From Fulvimarina sp. (lineage in GTDB: Bacteria; Pseudomonadota; Alphaproteobacteria; Rhizobiales; Rhizobiaceae), in NCBI GenBank assembly GCA_002700095.1, contig PACL01000061.1:18032-82031 (forward strand): 64,000 bases of DNA, read 5' to 3'. How positions within the stretch are numbered: the first letter of the stretch is position 1; every line of letters starts with the position of its first letter. Shown here piece by piece: positions 9,015-18,285 of this stretch. A program made the position numbers and the translations under genes. The notes beneath the pieces were generated by a model, which was given only the letters and a program-made list of their open reading frames with translations, searched no databases and was not told the DNA's origin.

Positions 9015-9094
9015 GCACCGGCCTTGCGAAACCCAAGCGTCGCGCCGGCCCCGCCGGGAGAGCACCTCCGGGCAGAGCCGCGTGCAGGCTGGCC

Positions 9095-9841
9095 TCAGCC
9101 CCTGCCGACGAAGGGCATCTGATTGGCCATCACCGTCATGGTGAGGACGTTGGCGTCTAGGGGCAGGCTCGCCATGTAGGCGACGGCCCTGGCGATATGG
9201 ACCGCATCGATGGTCGGCTCCGGTCGCATCTCGCCATCCGCCTGCATCACGCCGCCGGACATCTTCGCGGTCATGTCGCTCGCCGCATTGCCGATGTCGA
9301 TTTGGCCGACGGCGATGTCGAAGCGGCGACCGTCGAGGGAGGCCGCCTTGGTGAGGCCGGTGATGGCGTGCTTGGTTGCGGTGTATGGCGCCGAGTTCGG
9401 CCGCGGCGTCGTCGCCGACACCGAGCCGTTATTGATGATCCGGCCGCCACGCGGATCCTGCGCCTTCATCATCCGGAACGCCTCCTGAAGGCAGAAGAAC
9501 GACCCGGAGAGATTGGCGCCGACGGCCTTGTTCCAGTCCTCGGCGGACAATTCCTCGAGGGGCACCGATGGCGAAAAAACGCCGGCATTGTTGACGAGAA
9601 GATCGAGACGGCCGAACTGTTTCTCGACGGCGGCGAAGAGCTCCGCAACTGCTGCGCGGTCGGCGACGTCGCAGGCGATCGGATGGACGTGAGCGGGATC
9701 GATCGCGTCTGCCGCGTCGCGAAGCACCGCCTCGCGGCGGCCGGTGACCACCACCTCGTAGCCGTCCGCGACGAGTGCCTTGGTGATGGCCTTGCCGACT
9801 CCGGTTCCCCCGCCCGTGACCACGGCGATCTTCTGCGACAT
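9095..9841 (-). CDS. SDR-family oxidoreductase
   Basis: 248 aa, the usual length for classical short-chain dehydrogenases. The N-terminal Rossmann motif [11 protein letters not shown] binds NAD(P), NNAGV follows at about residue 86, and the catalytic YTATK (Tyr-x-x-x-Lys) lies near residue 153. [12 protein letters not shown] starts at 9841. Immediately upstream on the minus strand is an A/G-rich stretch suitable for ribosome binding. It stands alone between convergent or divergent genes, so context does not reveal the substrate. Confidence 0.88.
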   Translation of the reverse strand: MSQKIAVVTGGGTGVGKAITKALVADGYEVVVTGRREAVLRDAADAIDPAHVHPIACDVADRAAVAELFAAVEKQFGRLDLLVNNAGVFSPSVPLEELSAEDWNKAVGANLSGSFFCLQEAFRMMKAQDPRGGRIINNGSVSATTPRPNSAPYTATKHAITGLTKAASLDGRRFDIAVGQIDIGNAASDMTAKMSGGVMQADGEMRPEPTIDAVHIARAVAYMASLPLDANVLTMTVMANQMPFVGRG

Positions 9842-10085
9842 GTCGTTTCCTCCCTCGGAGCGCCCTGCATCTCGTTCGACGCTGGCCGACGCTCTCTCAT
9901 TGATCTGCGCATCGTTCGCGCCGAAGCTTCGTCGTGGCGCTCGCCCGATGCTCGCGGCGCACCTTTCAAGGAGCGCCGCACCCGCCGGGTTTAGACGATC
10001 GCGTTTCGCCTGCCAACGCGTCGGCGCCCGGGCGATCCGGGGGACATGCCGCGGCCGCAGCCTCCTTCGGCGGTCTTGAAGGTCT

Positions 10086-10955
10086 TCAGCCGGCGCGAAG
10101 CCGGCGGATGCTGGTGACGGGCGCGCCCCTGGCGGCCAGCCTCTCCACCGCCGCCTGCAGGGGCTCGATCGCGGTCATCATGTGATGGGCGTTGGCGTGC
10201 AGCAGCAGCTGGCCGTCGAGCATGATCCCGACATGCCCCTTCCAGAACACCAGATCCCCCCGCTGCAGGCCCTCGATCCCGGCCAGCCGCGTGCCGAGCT
10301 CGCGCTCCTGCATGTCGGTGTCGCGCGGCGCGGCGACGCCGCTCATCTGCAGGGCGAGCTGGACGAGGCCGGAACAGTCGATGCCGAGGGCGCTCTTGCC
10401 CCCCCACAGATAGGGCACTCCCAGGAACCGCTCGGCCACCGCGACGAAATCGGACTGAAACACATCGAGGGCCGCCAGATGCTGGCGCACGACATGGCCG
10501 CCCGAGGCAAGTTCCGCATAGTCGGCATTGTGGTCGCTGGCCGCCCCCGTCACCGTAACCAGTGCCGCCATCGGCAGCGCGCCGAGCGGCGGACGCTTGA
10601 TGTCGGGGCCGGGAAAGACCAGCGTGCGCGGCACCGCGACCCGGGCCGTCGGCGGCGGGGCGTCGTCCGCGCCGAGAGACGATGCCGGCAGGTAGCCGAC
10701 ATAGAAGTCGGCCTCGGCCTGCACCCAGCACCAGCCGTCGCCGGCCTCCTCGAAGACGCGGACGCGCTCGCCCATCAGAAGTTCGGTCTCGAGCGGGGCG
10801 TCCGCGGCGGGCCGCCGCCGCAGCGGCGCGATCGGCGTGACGACCCGCCGAAGGTCGCCCGCGACGAAACGCTCGGCCTCGACCCGGCCCCTCAGCCGCA
10901 CGTCGGCGAGATCCGGGCGAAAGGCATTGCGGCGGGCATCGGGATCGGCGGGCAT
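10086..10955 (-). CDS. C40 (NlpC/P60) peptidase with N-terminal SH3 domains
   Basis: 289 aa from the ATG at 10955, chosen because GAGGGAG lies just upstream; an in-frame ATG at 10988 lacks this. Residues about 30-150 contain bacterial SH3-like segments ([38 protein letters not shown]). Residues about 165-280 are NlpC/P60: [20 protein letters not shown] holds the catalytic Cys, GHVGIMLDG and LLHANAHH carry the His residues. These enzymes cleave peptidoglycan stem peptides, usually gamma-D-Glu-diamino-acid bonds. No signal peptide is seen, so it may be cytoplasmic and act in muropeptide recycling. Its neighbour is an M17 aminopeptidase, transcribed in the same direction about 120 bp upstream, which fits peptide recycling. 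Confidence 0.9.
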   Translation of the reverse strand: MPADPDARRNAFRPDLADVRLRGRVEAERFVAGDLRRVVTPIAPLRRRPAADAPLETELLMGERVRVFEEAGDGWCWVQAEADFYVGYLPASSLGADDAPPPTARVAVPRTLVFPGPDIKRPPLGALPMAALVTVTGAASDHNADYAELASGGHVVRQHLAALDVFQSDFVAVAERFLGVPYLWGGKSALGIDCSGLVQLALQMSGVAAPRDTDMQERELGTRLAGIEGLQRGDLVFWKGHVGIMLDGQLLLHANAHHMMTAIEPLQAAVERLAARGAPVTSIRRLRAG

Positions 10956-11075
10956 CTGTGGCTCCCTCGTCGGATTGGGGCAGCGCATCGCCGCCGGTCA
11001 TGCCGCGTTGCGGGTCGGCGTCGGCACGGTGCCAAGGCCTCGAGGCAGTCGGCGCAAGGCTTTTCGGCGCTGACT

Positions 11076-12497
11076 TCAGCCTCCGAAACGCTGCTTCAGG
11101 ACGGCGTAGAGTGCCCGGATCGCTTGGGCCTCGCCGCCGACGGGGCCGATGGGCGAGGCCTTCGGGCGCCAGCCATAGACGTCGAAATGCGCCCATGTCC
11201 GCGCCCGTTCCACGAAGCCCTCGAGGAACAGCGCCGCGGTGATCGAGCCGGCGAAGCCGTCGCTGGTGACGTTGTTGATGTCGGCGATCTTCGAGGCGAG
11301 GTTATCCGCATAGGGCTGCCAGAGGGGCAGCTGCCAGACCGGGTCGGCTACCGCGACCGACGCCTCGGCAAGGCTCGCCGCGAAGCCGGCGTCGGCCGTG
11401 TAGAACGGCGGCACGTCGGGCCCGAGGGCGACCCGCGCCGCCCCGGTCAGCGTCGCCATGTCGATCAGGATCTCCGGCGCCTCCTCGTCGGCGAGGGACA
11501 GGGCGTCGGCCAGAACCAGCCTCCCCTCGGCGTCGGTGTTGCCGATCTCGACGGTCTTGCCCTTGCGGCTCGTCAGAACGTCGCCGGGACGGAAGGCGGA
11601 CGCGGAGATCGAGTTCTCCACCGCCGGGATCAGCACCCGCAGCCGCACGGCAAGGCCGCTCGCCATGACGAGGCGGGCGAGGCCGAGGACGTTGGCGGCA
11701 CCGCCCATGTCCTTCTTCATCAAGAGCATCGAGGAGGATGGCTTGATGTCTAGGCCGCCGGTGTCGAAACAGACGCCCTTGCCGACCAGCGTGACCTTCG
11801 GCGCGTCGGCGGCCCCCCAGGAAAAGTCGATCAGCCGCGGCGCATCGGCGCTCGCCCGTCCGACCGCGTGGATCATCGGAAAGTTGGCGCCGAGGAGATC
11901 GTCGCCCGTGGTCACGCGGATTTCGGCGGAGAACTCCTCCGCCAGCTGGCGGGCGGCGGCCTCCAGCTCGGCCGGGCCGAGGTCGTTGGTCGGCGTGTTG
12001 ATCAGGTCCCGGGTCAGGAAGACCGCATCGGCGAGGCGGCCGGCTTCGGCGATGTCGGCACCCTCGCCGGCGAAGACCTCGGCCGGCTCGTCCTCCTTGC
12101 CGCCGGCGCCAGCCTTGTAGCGCGAGAAGCGGTAGCCGCCGAGACGCATGGCCAGCGCCCGCAGCGTCGGATCGCCGGCGGCCGCGCCGGTCTCCCCGGC
12201 ATCACCGCTCTCGATGTGCCAGCTGCCGGCGGGCAGCTTGCCGGCCAGCGCCCCGAAGATGAGCGGCAGGGCCGCTTCGCCGACGGCATCCCTTGCCGGC
12301 TTGCCGAGGCCGAGAAGTGCCGCCGAGGGCGCGCCGCCCTCGCCGGGCGCCACCAGCACCTGGCCCGCCTCGCCGGAAAACCGCATCGCCGCGGCCCATG
12401 TCTTCAGGGGTTCCGGAAGGCTCTCGGTCGCGCCGGATCGGACGACGCGGACCGGACGCGAGTTTGCGGCCCGTCGGGACGACAGCTGGATCAGCAT
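11076..12497 (-). CDS. M17 leucyl aminopeptidase family protein
   Basis: 473 aa from the ATG at 12497, with GGAG upstream; the longer frame to 12701 has no family similarity. The C-terminal catalytic domain is typical of M17: VGKGVCFDTGGLDIKPSSSM (metal-binding Lys and Asp), MKKDMGGAA, and NTDAEGRLVLADAL, the diagnostic M17 motif with the Asp and Glu metal ligands. The N-terminal about 150 residues are the variable regulatory domain. These are cytosolic hexameric di-metal exopeptidases that release N-terminal residues from peptides. It lies upstream of the NlpC/P60 gene on the same strand with a 120-bp gap and may be co-transcribed with it. Confidence 0.92.
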   Translation of the reverse strand: MLIQLSSRRAANSRPVRVVRSGATESLPEPLKTWAAAMRFSGEAGQVLVAPGEGGAPSAALLGLGKPARDAVGEAALPLIFGALAGKLPAGSWHIESGDAGETGAAAGDPTLRALAMRLGGYRFSRYKAGAGGKEDEPAEVFAGEGADIAEAGRLADAVFLTRDLINTPTNDLGPAELEAAARQLAEEFSAEIRVTTGDDLLGANFPMIHAVGRASADAPRLIDFSWGAADAPKVTLVGKGVCFDTGGLDIKPSSSMLLMKKDMGGAANVLGLARLVMASGLAVRLRVLIPAVENSISASAFRPGDVLTSRKGKTVEIGNTDAEGRLVLADALSLADEEAPEILIDMATLTGAARVALGPDVPPFYTADAGFAASLAEASVAVADPVWQLPLWQPYADNLASKIADINNVTSDGFAGSITAALFLEGFVERARTWAHFDVYGWRPKASPIGPVGGEAQAIRALYAVLKQRFGG

Positions 12498-12691
12498 GAT
12501 GAGGAACTCCGTGATTCGCGTGGCGTCGCCCGTCTCGGGCATTCTCCCCTTTTTATACCGCGAGAGGCGGATGGCCACTCCTTGCGCCGTCCGGCCGATA
12601 GGGATTGCGGTGCCGATGTCGATGCCGATTGCGGTGTCCAGCCGACGCTCGGCCCCGCCGCCATGGCCATGGGCGGACCCCGGAGGGCGCC

Positions 12692-12715
12692 GGTTAACCA
12701 AGCGTTAGGGTTAAC
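12692..12715 (+). promoter_or_regulatory. CtrA-like box / GTTAAC inverted repeat upstream of the TPR lipoprotein gene
   Basis: GGTTAACC (12692-12699) and GGTTAAC (12709-12715) form inverted copies about 80-100 bp before the start at 12797. Within them TTAA-N7-TTAG (12694-12708) is one base from the alphaproteobacterial CtrA consensus TTAA-N7-TTAA. A CtrA site would suggest cell-cycle control of the downstream gene. The match is by eye only. Confidence 0.45.
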
Positions 12716-12796
12716 GAAATACTGTCAAAGGCGAGAACGGCCCTCGGCTCTGCGAGGCCCCGCCCCCTTCTTTCTCTGCCTGATGGAGACCGTCCG

Positions 12797-13615
12797 ATGT
12801 CACTCCGTAGCCTCCCCGCGACGCTGCCGCTCAAGCGCGGAGCAGCCTGCGTCGCCGCGCTGGCGCTTCTGGCGATCCAGGGCTGCGCGTCGGTGTCCGG
12901 CGAGACGACGGGCTCGATCAGCCGCGCCGATCGCACCGGCGGCACCGTCGCGGCGATGTCGAACACCCAGCTGCACGGCGCCGTGGAATCCTACGGCTCG
13001 GCCTATCAGCAGAACCCCAGGGACAAGGGCACCGGCCTCTCCTACGCCGCGGTATTGCAGATGGCCGGGCGCAACGACCAGTCGCTGGCGGTGATGCAGC
13101 AGGTGGCGATCGCCCATCCGAAGGACCGCGACGTCCTGTCGGCCTACGGCAAGGCGCTGGCCGCCGCTGGCAACCTGCCGAAAGCGCTGGAGACGGTGCG
13201 CCGGGCCCAGACGCCCGACCAGCCGGACTGGCGGCTGTTCTCGGCCGAGGCAGCGATCCTCGACCAGATGGGCGATTCCGCGCAGGCACGGACGCTCTAC
13301 CGCAAGGCCCTCGACATCCAGCCGAACGAGCCGACGGTCCTGTCCAATCTCGGCATGTCCTACGTCCTGACCAACGACCTCGCCTCGGCGGAGCAGTATC
13401 TGCGGGAAGCGGCGAGGCAGCCGGGCGTCGACAGCCGGGTCAAGCAGAACCTCGCCCTCGTCGTCGGCCTGCAGGGACGCTTCGACGAAGCCAAACAGAT
13501 CGCCAGCGCCGAGCTGGCACCGGACCAGGCCAAAGCCAACGTCGCCTATCTGCAGCAGATGCTGTCCCAGCAGAACACCTGGTCGATGCTGAAGGACAAG
13601 GACAAGCGCAGCTGA
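12797..13615 (+). CDS. TPR-repeat lipoprotein, TadD-like
   Basis: 272 aa. The N-terminus has a lipoprotein signal peptide with lipobox LAIQGC, so Cys30 would be lipidated. Residues about 60-260 are tetratricopeptide-like repeats, for example AEAAILDQMGDSAQARTLYR followed by IQPNEPTVLSNLGMSYVLTN. Length and layout match TadD-type proteins, which support assembly of Flp/Tad pili, but no other tad gene is in the window, so the Tad assignment is tentative. A GTTAAC-rich CtrA-like element lies upstream. The MCP-like gene converges on it with a perfect 8-bp inverted repeat between. Confidence 0.8.
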   Translation: MSLRSLPATLPLKRGAACVAALALLAIQGCASVSGETTGSISRADRTGGTVAAMSNTQLHGAVESYGSAYQQNPRDKGTGLSYAAVLQMAGRNDQSLAVMQQVAIAHPKDRDVLSAYGKALAAAGNLPKALETVRRAQTPDQPDWRLFSAEAAILDQMGDSAQARTLYRKALDIQPNEPTVLSNLGMSYVLTNDLASAEQYLREAARQPGVDSRVKQNLALVVGLQGRFDEAKQIASAELAPDQAKANVAYLQQMLSQQNTWSMLKDKDKRS

Positions 13616-13627
13616 GGGCCTTTGTTC

Positions 13628-13645
13628 GAGGGCGAAGTCGCCCTC
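13628..13645. terminator. Bidirectional hairpin between convergent genes
   Basis: GAGGGCGA-AG-TCGCCCTC is a perfect 8-bp inverted repeat in the 33-bp gap between the convergent TPR lipoprotein gene and the last gene of the Che operon. Its position suits shared termination; there is no strong T-tract on either side. Confidence 0.5.
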
Positions 13646-13648
13646 AGG

Positions 13649-15415
13649 TCAAAACAGCATGTCGTCGATGTCGGCGGTTTCGGCGGCGTCAGCGCCCTCA
13701 TCCGTCGGGGCCGTGCCGCCTCCGATGACAGCGTCGTGGATCTGGCGCTCCACCTCCATCGTGTAGGCTGAGCGAAGCGCGGCGAAGAGAGCTGCGTGAT
13801 CATGCGGCTCGGTCGCAGGGTCGGATGACCCGGCCTCCTCCTGCACCGCCAGCTCGGCCTCCACCGCGTCCAGCTCGCGGACGAGACGATCCAGGCGTTC
13901 GAGCGCGGCGCCGGCATCCGAGGCGAGAGCCGCGGCGCGGGTGCCGACCTCGCCCAGAACCGACCCGACCGTCTGCATTCGTCCATCCACCGTCTGCAGG
14001 AGAACGAGGCTCCGCTCGGCCTCGGCGACCAGCATCGCCATGCTCCGCTCTTCCCCGTTGCGGCGCGCTTCGGCCAGTTCGGCGGCGATGATGCCGAGTT
14101 CGGACAAGGCCCCGGCGACGGTTTCGGAGCGGGTGACCATCTCGCCGACCAGCTCGCGCATCTGCAGGGAGACGACGCCCAGCGCCTTGCCCTCCTGGCC
14201 GAGATTGGAACAGCTGATGGCCGTGTTCAGGCTGACCAGGCGCATCTCAAATTCGAGTGTCCGCATTTCCCGGGAACAGGCGCCGAACATCTCGACGTCG
14301 CCGCCGATGGTGCGGGCCAGCGCCTCGACATGGCGGTGCTCCGCCTCGGAAAGCGACAGCTCCGCCGCCGCCCGGGCGATGTCCGCGGCGAGACGCCTGG
14401 TGCCGGGCAGGTCGGATCCGCCGCCCTGCTCGAGCTTGCTTATCAGCGCGTTGAAGGAGCGATCGATCCTGCGCGACAGGGCAAGGATCGCATCGCGAAT
14501 GTAGCTGGTCTCCGTGACGAGGCTGTCGCGGGTATCGGCGATCTGCGCCAGTTGCAGCCGCAGGATCGCCGGCTCCGCCGTCGGCGTTTCGCAGGCGACG
14601 GCGAGCGCCGCGGCGGTATGTTCCAGGCGTTGCCGGGTGTTGTCGCCGATCTGCATCGAGGCGACGATCGTCGAGGCCTCCTGGGCGATCTCCTGCGAGG
14701 CCGCCGTTGCAGAGGACCCGACGCTGCCGGCCCGGCCGCGTTCGGCAAGGGCACCGCTGAGATCGGCCTCGATCCGCTCCTTCAGGTTGGCAGTGGCGAC
14801 GCGCATGTTCCGCTCGAAGACAGCGCTGCGCGACGCGGCGTCCGACAGGAGCCTGCGCAGCCGCACCTGACCCTGCTGCAACTCGTCCACCACGATGGCG
14901 GCGCGCTTCGACAATTCGAGCACGTCGTCGGTGAAGACGGTCAGATCGGAATTGCCGTGGTTGCGCATCGAGGCGGCGGTCACCCGCGCATTGATGGCGA
15001 TCGCGGCGATCATGGCGACCGTCTGCCGCAAATCGTCGATCCTCGGCGTCGCCGCCGCGAGCGAGCGTGACAGCTGCTGGATCAGCGAGCGCTCATGCTG
15101 CGATCGCTCGACGAGATCGAGGCATTCGCCGACGAGCGCTCTGATGGCGGTTTCGGCCGAGGCGAGTTCCGGGCTCGCATGGGCCGTGGTGACGGCGCCG
15201 AAGGCCGACTGCATGTCGCCGAGAATGCCGACGCAGGTGACGAGGCGTTCCCCGATGCCGAGAAAGATCTGTTCGATCGCCGCGATCGCGCCGTTCAGCC
15301 GGTCGCGATGCCGAAGCAGCGCGGAAGCCGAGCCGCGATCGCCTTGCGTTTCGGCGTCTTCGTCGATCGAGTGGCAGGGGGGCGAATGGTAGGGGAAGGC
15401 CGCGAGTGCGCTCAT
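13649..15415 (-). CDS. Soluble MCP-like coiled-coil chemotaxis protein, last gene of the Che operon
   Basis: 588 aa from the ATG at 15415, which overlaps the cheB stop (ATGA); an upstream in-frame start at 15451 would lie inside cheB. No transmembrane segment or periplasmic domain is visible; the protein is almost all amphipathic helix. Two stretches resemble the MCP signalling tip in weakened form: [20 protein letters not shown] (about residue 130-150) and [20 protein letters not shown] (about 395-415), each followed by a helix like the one after the tip in true MCPs. It ends in TADIDDMLF, like CheY-binding peptides of FliM (EIDALL) and CheZ (VDDLL). A scaffold, sink or phosphatase-like partner of CheY is a possibility, but its role is unknown. 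Confidence 0.75.
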   Translation of the reverse strand: MSALAAFPYHSPPCHSIDEDAETQGDRGSASALLRHRDRLNGAIAAIEQIFLGIGERLVTCVGILGDMQSAFGAVTTAHASPELASAETAIRALVGECLDLVERSQHERSLIQQLSRSLAAATPRIDDLRQTVAMIAAIAINARVTAASMRNHGNSDLTVFTDDVLELSKRAAIVVDELQQGQVRLRRLLSDAASRSAVFERNMRVATANLKERIEADLSGALAERGRAGSVGSSATAASQEIAQEASTIVASMQIGDNTRQRLEHTAAALAVACETPTAEPAILRLQLAQIADTRDSLVTETSYIRDAILALSRRIDRSFNALISKLEQGGGSDLPGTRRLAADIARAAAELSLSEAEHRHVEALARTIGGDVEMFGACSREMRTLEFEMRLVSLNTAISCSNLGQEGKALGVVSLQMRELVGEMVTRSETVAGALSELGIIAAELAEARRNGEERSMAMLVAEAERSLVLLQTVDGRMQTVGSVLGEVGTRAAALASDAGAALERLDRLVRELDAVEAELAVQEEAGSSDPATEPHDHAALFAALRSAYTMEVERQIHDAVIGGGTAPTDEGADAAETADIDDMLF

Positions 15416-16557
15416 GATGCGGCCCTCGCCGCCTGTGCGGCCCCGGCGCAATGGCGGAGGATCTCCTCGGCGACCTTCTGCAGCGGCAGGACCTTCTCCG
15501 CGGCCCCGAGCTCGATCGCCTCGCGCGGCATGCCGAAGACGATGCTGGTCTCCTCGTCCTGGGCGACCGTGTGGGAACCCATCACCCGCATTTCCAGAAG
15601 ACCCCGTGCGCCGTCGTCGCCCATGCCGGTCAAAAGCACGCCCATCGCGTTGGCGCCGGCGTTCTGCGCCGCCGTGCGGAACATCACGTCCACCGACGGA
15701 CGATGGCGGCAGACATAGGGGCCCTCCTCGATCGCGACCGTATATCGGCTGCCGGCCCGGCGCAGCAGCATGTGCCGGTTGCCGGGGGCGATCAGGACAC
15801 GGCCGGCGATCACCTGATCGCCGTCGGTCGCCTCCTTCACCGCGACCGCGCAGATGCCGTCAAGCCGGCGGGCGAAGGCGGCCGTGAAGTTCTCCGGCAT
15901 GTGCTGGACGATCAGGATGGCGGGGCTTGCCGCCGGCAACCGCGTCAGGACCGCCGCGAGCGCCTCGGTGCCGCCGGTCGAGGCGCCGATGCAGACAATC
16001 GGTTCGGTCTTCGGGATAGAGCGGCGCAGCGAGGCGGCGCGGGTTTCGGAGATCGGCGGGACGACGACGTCCGCCAGATGCTTCGCCTCGACCACCATCT
16101 TCGGCTGGCGGCGTGCGCCGGCGCGGACCCTCGCATGGGCCGCGGCCTTGGCGACGTCGCAGATCAGCATGCGGGAATCGTTGAGGAACTGCGCCGTGCT
16201 CACCCGCGGCTTGGTGATGACGTCGACGGCGCCGGCGGCGAGTGCCTCCATCATCACGTCGGAATTCTCGGCGGCAAGGCTCGAACAGATGACCACCGGG
16301 ATCGGGCGCTGGGCCATGATCTTCCGCAGGAAGGTCAGGCCGTCCATGCGCGGCATCTCGATGTCGAGAAACAGGACGTCCGGCACCTGCTGGCGGATCT
16401 TCTCGGCCGCGAGATAGGGATCGGCGGCGGCCCCCATCACCTCGATCTGCGGATCGTCGGCAAGAATGGCGCTGAGGGTGGCGCGCACCGAAGCCGAATC
16501 GTCGACGATCAGGACCCGGATCTTCCCGCCGCCATCCGTCGAGGCTGTGGTTGGCAT
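15412..16557 (-). CDS. cheB: CheB protein-glutamate methylesterase/deamidase
   Basis: 381 aa. The N-terminal receiver domain ([14 protein letters not shown]; phospho-acceptor Asp65 in [11 protein letters not shown]; Lys in ITKPRV) is joined by a linker of about 40 residues to the methylesterase domain. The catalytic residues are in place: Ser193 in [11 protein letters not shown], His219 in [10 protein letters not shown] and Asp315 in [11 protein letters not shown]. CheB removes methyl groups from receptor glutamates, activated by CheA phosphorylation, giving adaptation. It starts 10 bp after cheR and overlaps the start of the MCP-like gene by ATGA. Confidence 0.96.
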   Translation of the reverse strand: MPTTASTDGGGKIRVLIVDDSASVRATLSAILADDPQIEVMGAAADPYLAAEKIRQQVPDVLFLDIEMPRMDGLTFLRKIMAQRPIPVVICSSLAAENSDVMMEALAAGAVDVITKPRVSTAQFLNDSRMLICDVAKAAAHARVRAGARRQPKMVVEAKHLADVVVPPISETRAASLRRSIPKTEPIVCIGASTGGTEALAAVLTRLPAASPAILIVQHMPENFTAAFARRLDGICAVAVKEATDGDQVIAGRVLIAPGNRHMLLRRAGSRYTVAIEEGPYVCRHRPSVDVMFRTAAQNAGANAMGVLLTGMGDDGARGLLEMRVMGSHTVAQDEETSIVFGMPREAIELGAAEKVLPLQKVAEEILRHCAGAAQAARAAS

Positions 16558-16567
16558 CGATCCCTCC

Positions 16568-17455
16568 TCAAGACTTCTGGAAGACGGTCGGCCCGACCTG
16601 CCGAACGCTCGATTCGACGACGACCATGGATTCGGAGTGGCCGACGACGAGATAGCCGCCCCGCCGCAGATGGCCGACGAGGCGGGCGACGACCGCTTCC
16701 TGATCCGCCTTCTCGAAATAGATCAGAACGTTGCGCAGGAAGATGATGTCCACGTCGCGATCATAGGGATACTGCGTATCCATCAGGTTCATGCGATTGA
16801 ATTGCGCGCGCTGGCGCAGCTCCGGGACGATCCGGACCTCGCCGCGAAGCTCCGGGTCACGGCTCTCCATGACGTAGCGCTGGCGCTTGTCGGTCGGCAC
16901 CGGCTCCATCGCCTCGGCCGGGTAGACCGCCCGGCGGGCCTGTTCCAGAACGACCGTCGAGATGTCCGTGCCGAGAATGGCGTAGCTGAAGTTTCGGCGT
17001 TTGCGGGCCATGTCCTCGAGCACCATGGCGATCGACCAGGCTTCGGCACCATTGGAACTCGCCGCGCTCCACACCTTGAGCAACGGTCGCGGCCGGGTTT
17101 GCGACAGCAGCGCGTCGACCATGCGGGTTTCCATGAAGTCGAGATGGTCGGGCTCTCGGAAGAAATCGGTCTTGTTGGTGGTCACGACGTCGATCAGGTG
17201 GGTGATCTCGGATTCGAGCCCGCCCTGGTCGAACAGGAAACGACAATAGGCATTGAGATTCGGTTGATTGCGGGCGCGCATGCGCTTGCGCAAGCGTCCC
17301 TCGATCATCAGCTGCTTTGCCGGCGGCAGCTTGATCCCCGTTTGGCTTGTGACGAGCCCGGCGAGCCGCTCGAAATCGGCCGGGGAGATCTGGTCGTTCA
17401 CGACTGCCGGGCGGTAAGATCGGCCACCCTCATCGACCGCTGAAGAAAGAGCCAT
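16568..17455 (-). CDS. cheR: CheR receptor glutamate O-methyltransferase
   Basis: 295 aa from the ATG at 17455, chosen because AAAGG lies 9 nt upstream; ATGs at 17461 and 17464 are too close to it. The N-terminal helical domain ([20 protein letters not shown], then [10 protein letters not shown], the basic receptor-contact helix) precedes the SAM-binding domain: [17 protein letters not shown] corresponds to the CheR GCSTGEEPYS motif with Ser-Asn-Ala replacing Thr-Gly-Glu-Pro, and [13 protein letters not shown] is the typical NVLIYF motif. It methylates MCP glutamates for adaptation. The 298-bp gap upstream holds no gene. Confidence 0.93.
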   Translation of the reverse strand: MALSSAVDEGGRSYRPAVVNDQISPADFERLAGLVTSQTGIKLPPAKQLMIEGRLRKRMRARNQPNLNAYCRFLFDQGGLESEITHLIDVVTTNKTDFFREPDHLDFMETRMVDALLSQTRPRPLLKVWSAASSNGAEAWSIAMVLEDMARKRRNFSYAILGTDISTVVLEQARRAVYPAEAMEPVPTDKRQRYVMESRDPELRGEVRIVPELRQRAQFNRMNLMDTQYPYDRDVDIIFLRNVLIYFEKADQEAVVARLVGHLRRGGYLVVGHSESMVVVESSVRQVGPTVFQKS

Positions 17456-17753
17456 TCCCATCATCCTTTGGCGACGTGCCGGAGAGGCAGTCGAGCACCC
17501 GTCGATGCCGGTCCGGAACCGCACGGTGGCGGTGGCGCACGTCGATGCATTCTCCGGCAAGGTCACGTCGCTGTATCCGCGGGGCAAAACGCCGGACATC
17601 CTGTCAACGGCCGCGAACGAACTGCTAATCCAACAAGCTTGAGCGAGATCGGTCCGGCGGGCAGTCGAGTTTGGCCGATCGGCTCCCCACCCGCTCTTTC
17701 GTTTCGCCCGATCCTCGGGTCGAAGAGTGGTTCTCAAGCTTCGCGACCAAGCC

Positions 17754-18215
17754 CTAGGCGGCGGCTTCGTTCGCCACGTCGATGGCGAACAGACGATCGA
17801 GATCGAAGACCGTGACAAACGCGCCGTTGCGCCTGCCGACGCCCGCGACGCAGTCGGCCTGCCAGCGCGTTCCCATCCGGGCGGGCGGTTCCAGCGATCC
17901 GGCATCGAGTTCCGCCACCTCGAAGACCCGGTCGGCTCTCAGCGCGACCTTGCGCTGCTCCCCGTCGATCTCGACCTCGAGCACGATAATGCGCGTGTCG
18001 AGCGTGTCCTCGGCCGCCGGCATCGCCAGGCGCAGGCGCAGATCGGTCACCGGCACGCTCTGGCCGCGCACGTCGATGACGCCGAGGAAATCGGCCGGCG
18101 CCCGCGGCATCTTCGCAAGGGGCTGCGGCTCCAGGATTTCCTGCACCCGGGCCACCGGGACCGCGAAGAGGCTGTCGGCAACGCCGAGGGTGACATATTG
18201 CGTGTGGTCGGCCAT
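17754..18215 (-). CDS. cheW: CheW chemotaxis coupling protein (second copy of the operon)
   Basis: 153 aa from the ATG at 18215 with GAGGAA at good spacing; ATGs further upstream run into the mcp gene and lack a site. A single CheW domain: QYVTLGVADSLFAVPVARVQ, FLGVIDVRGQSVPVTDLRLR and ALRADRVFEVAEL. It bridges CheA and receptors. It lies 70 bp after the second mcp. It resembles the other operon CheW (22652-23152) in its central motif, including a DTRIIVLEVEIDGE segment, so the two are probably an old duplication that accompanied the duplication of the mcp genes. Confidence 0.92.
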   Translation of the reverse strand: MADHTQYVTLGVADSLFAVPVARVQEILEPQPLAKMPRAPADFLGVIDVRGQSVPVTDLRLRLAMPAAEDTLDTRIIVLEVEIDGEQRKVALRADRVFEVAELDAGSLEPPARMGTRWQADCVAGVGRRNGAFVTVFDLDRLFAIDVANEAAA

Positions 18216-18285
18216 CTCGATTCCTCGCATCAGGTTGGACGTCGCCCCCGGCCGGGAGCCGGAGGCAGGTTTGAGATGCGCAGGA

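Noticed and set aside
17456-17753. TTGACA in the cheW-cheR gap as a promoter
   Set aside because: A minus-strand TTGACA exists, but no -10-like hexamer lies at 16-18 bp.
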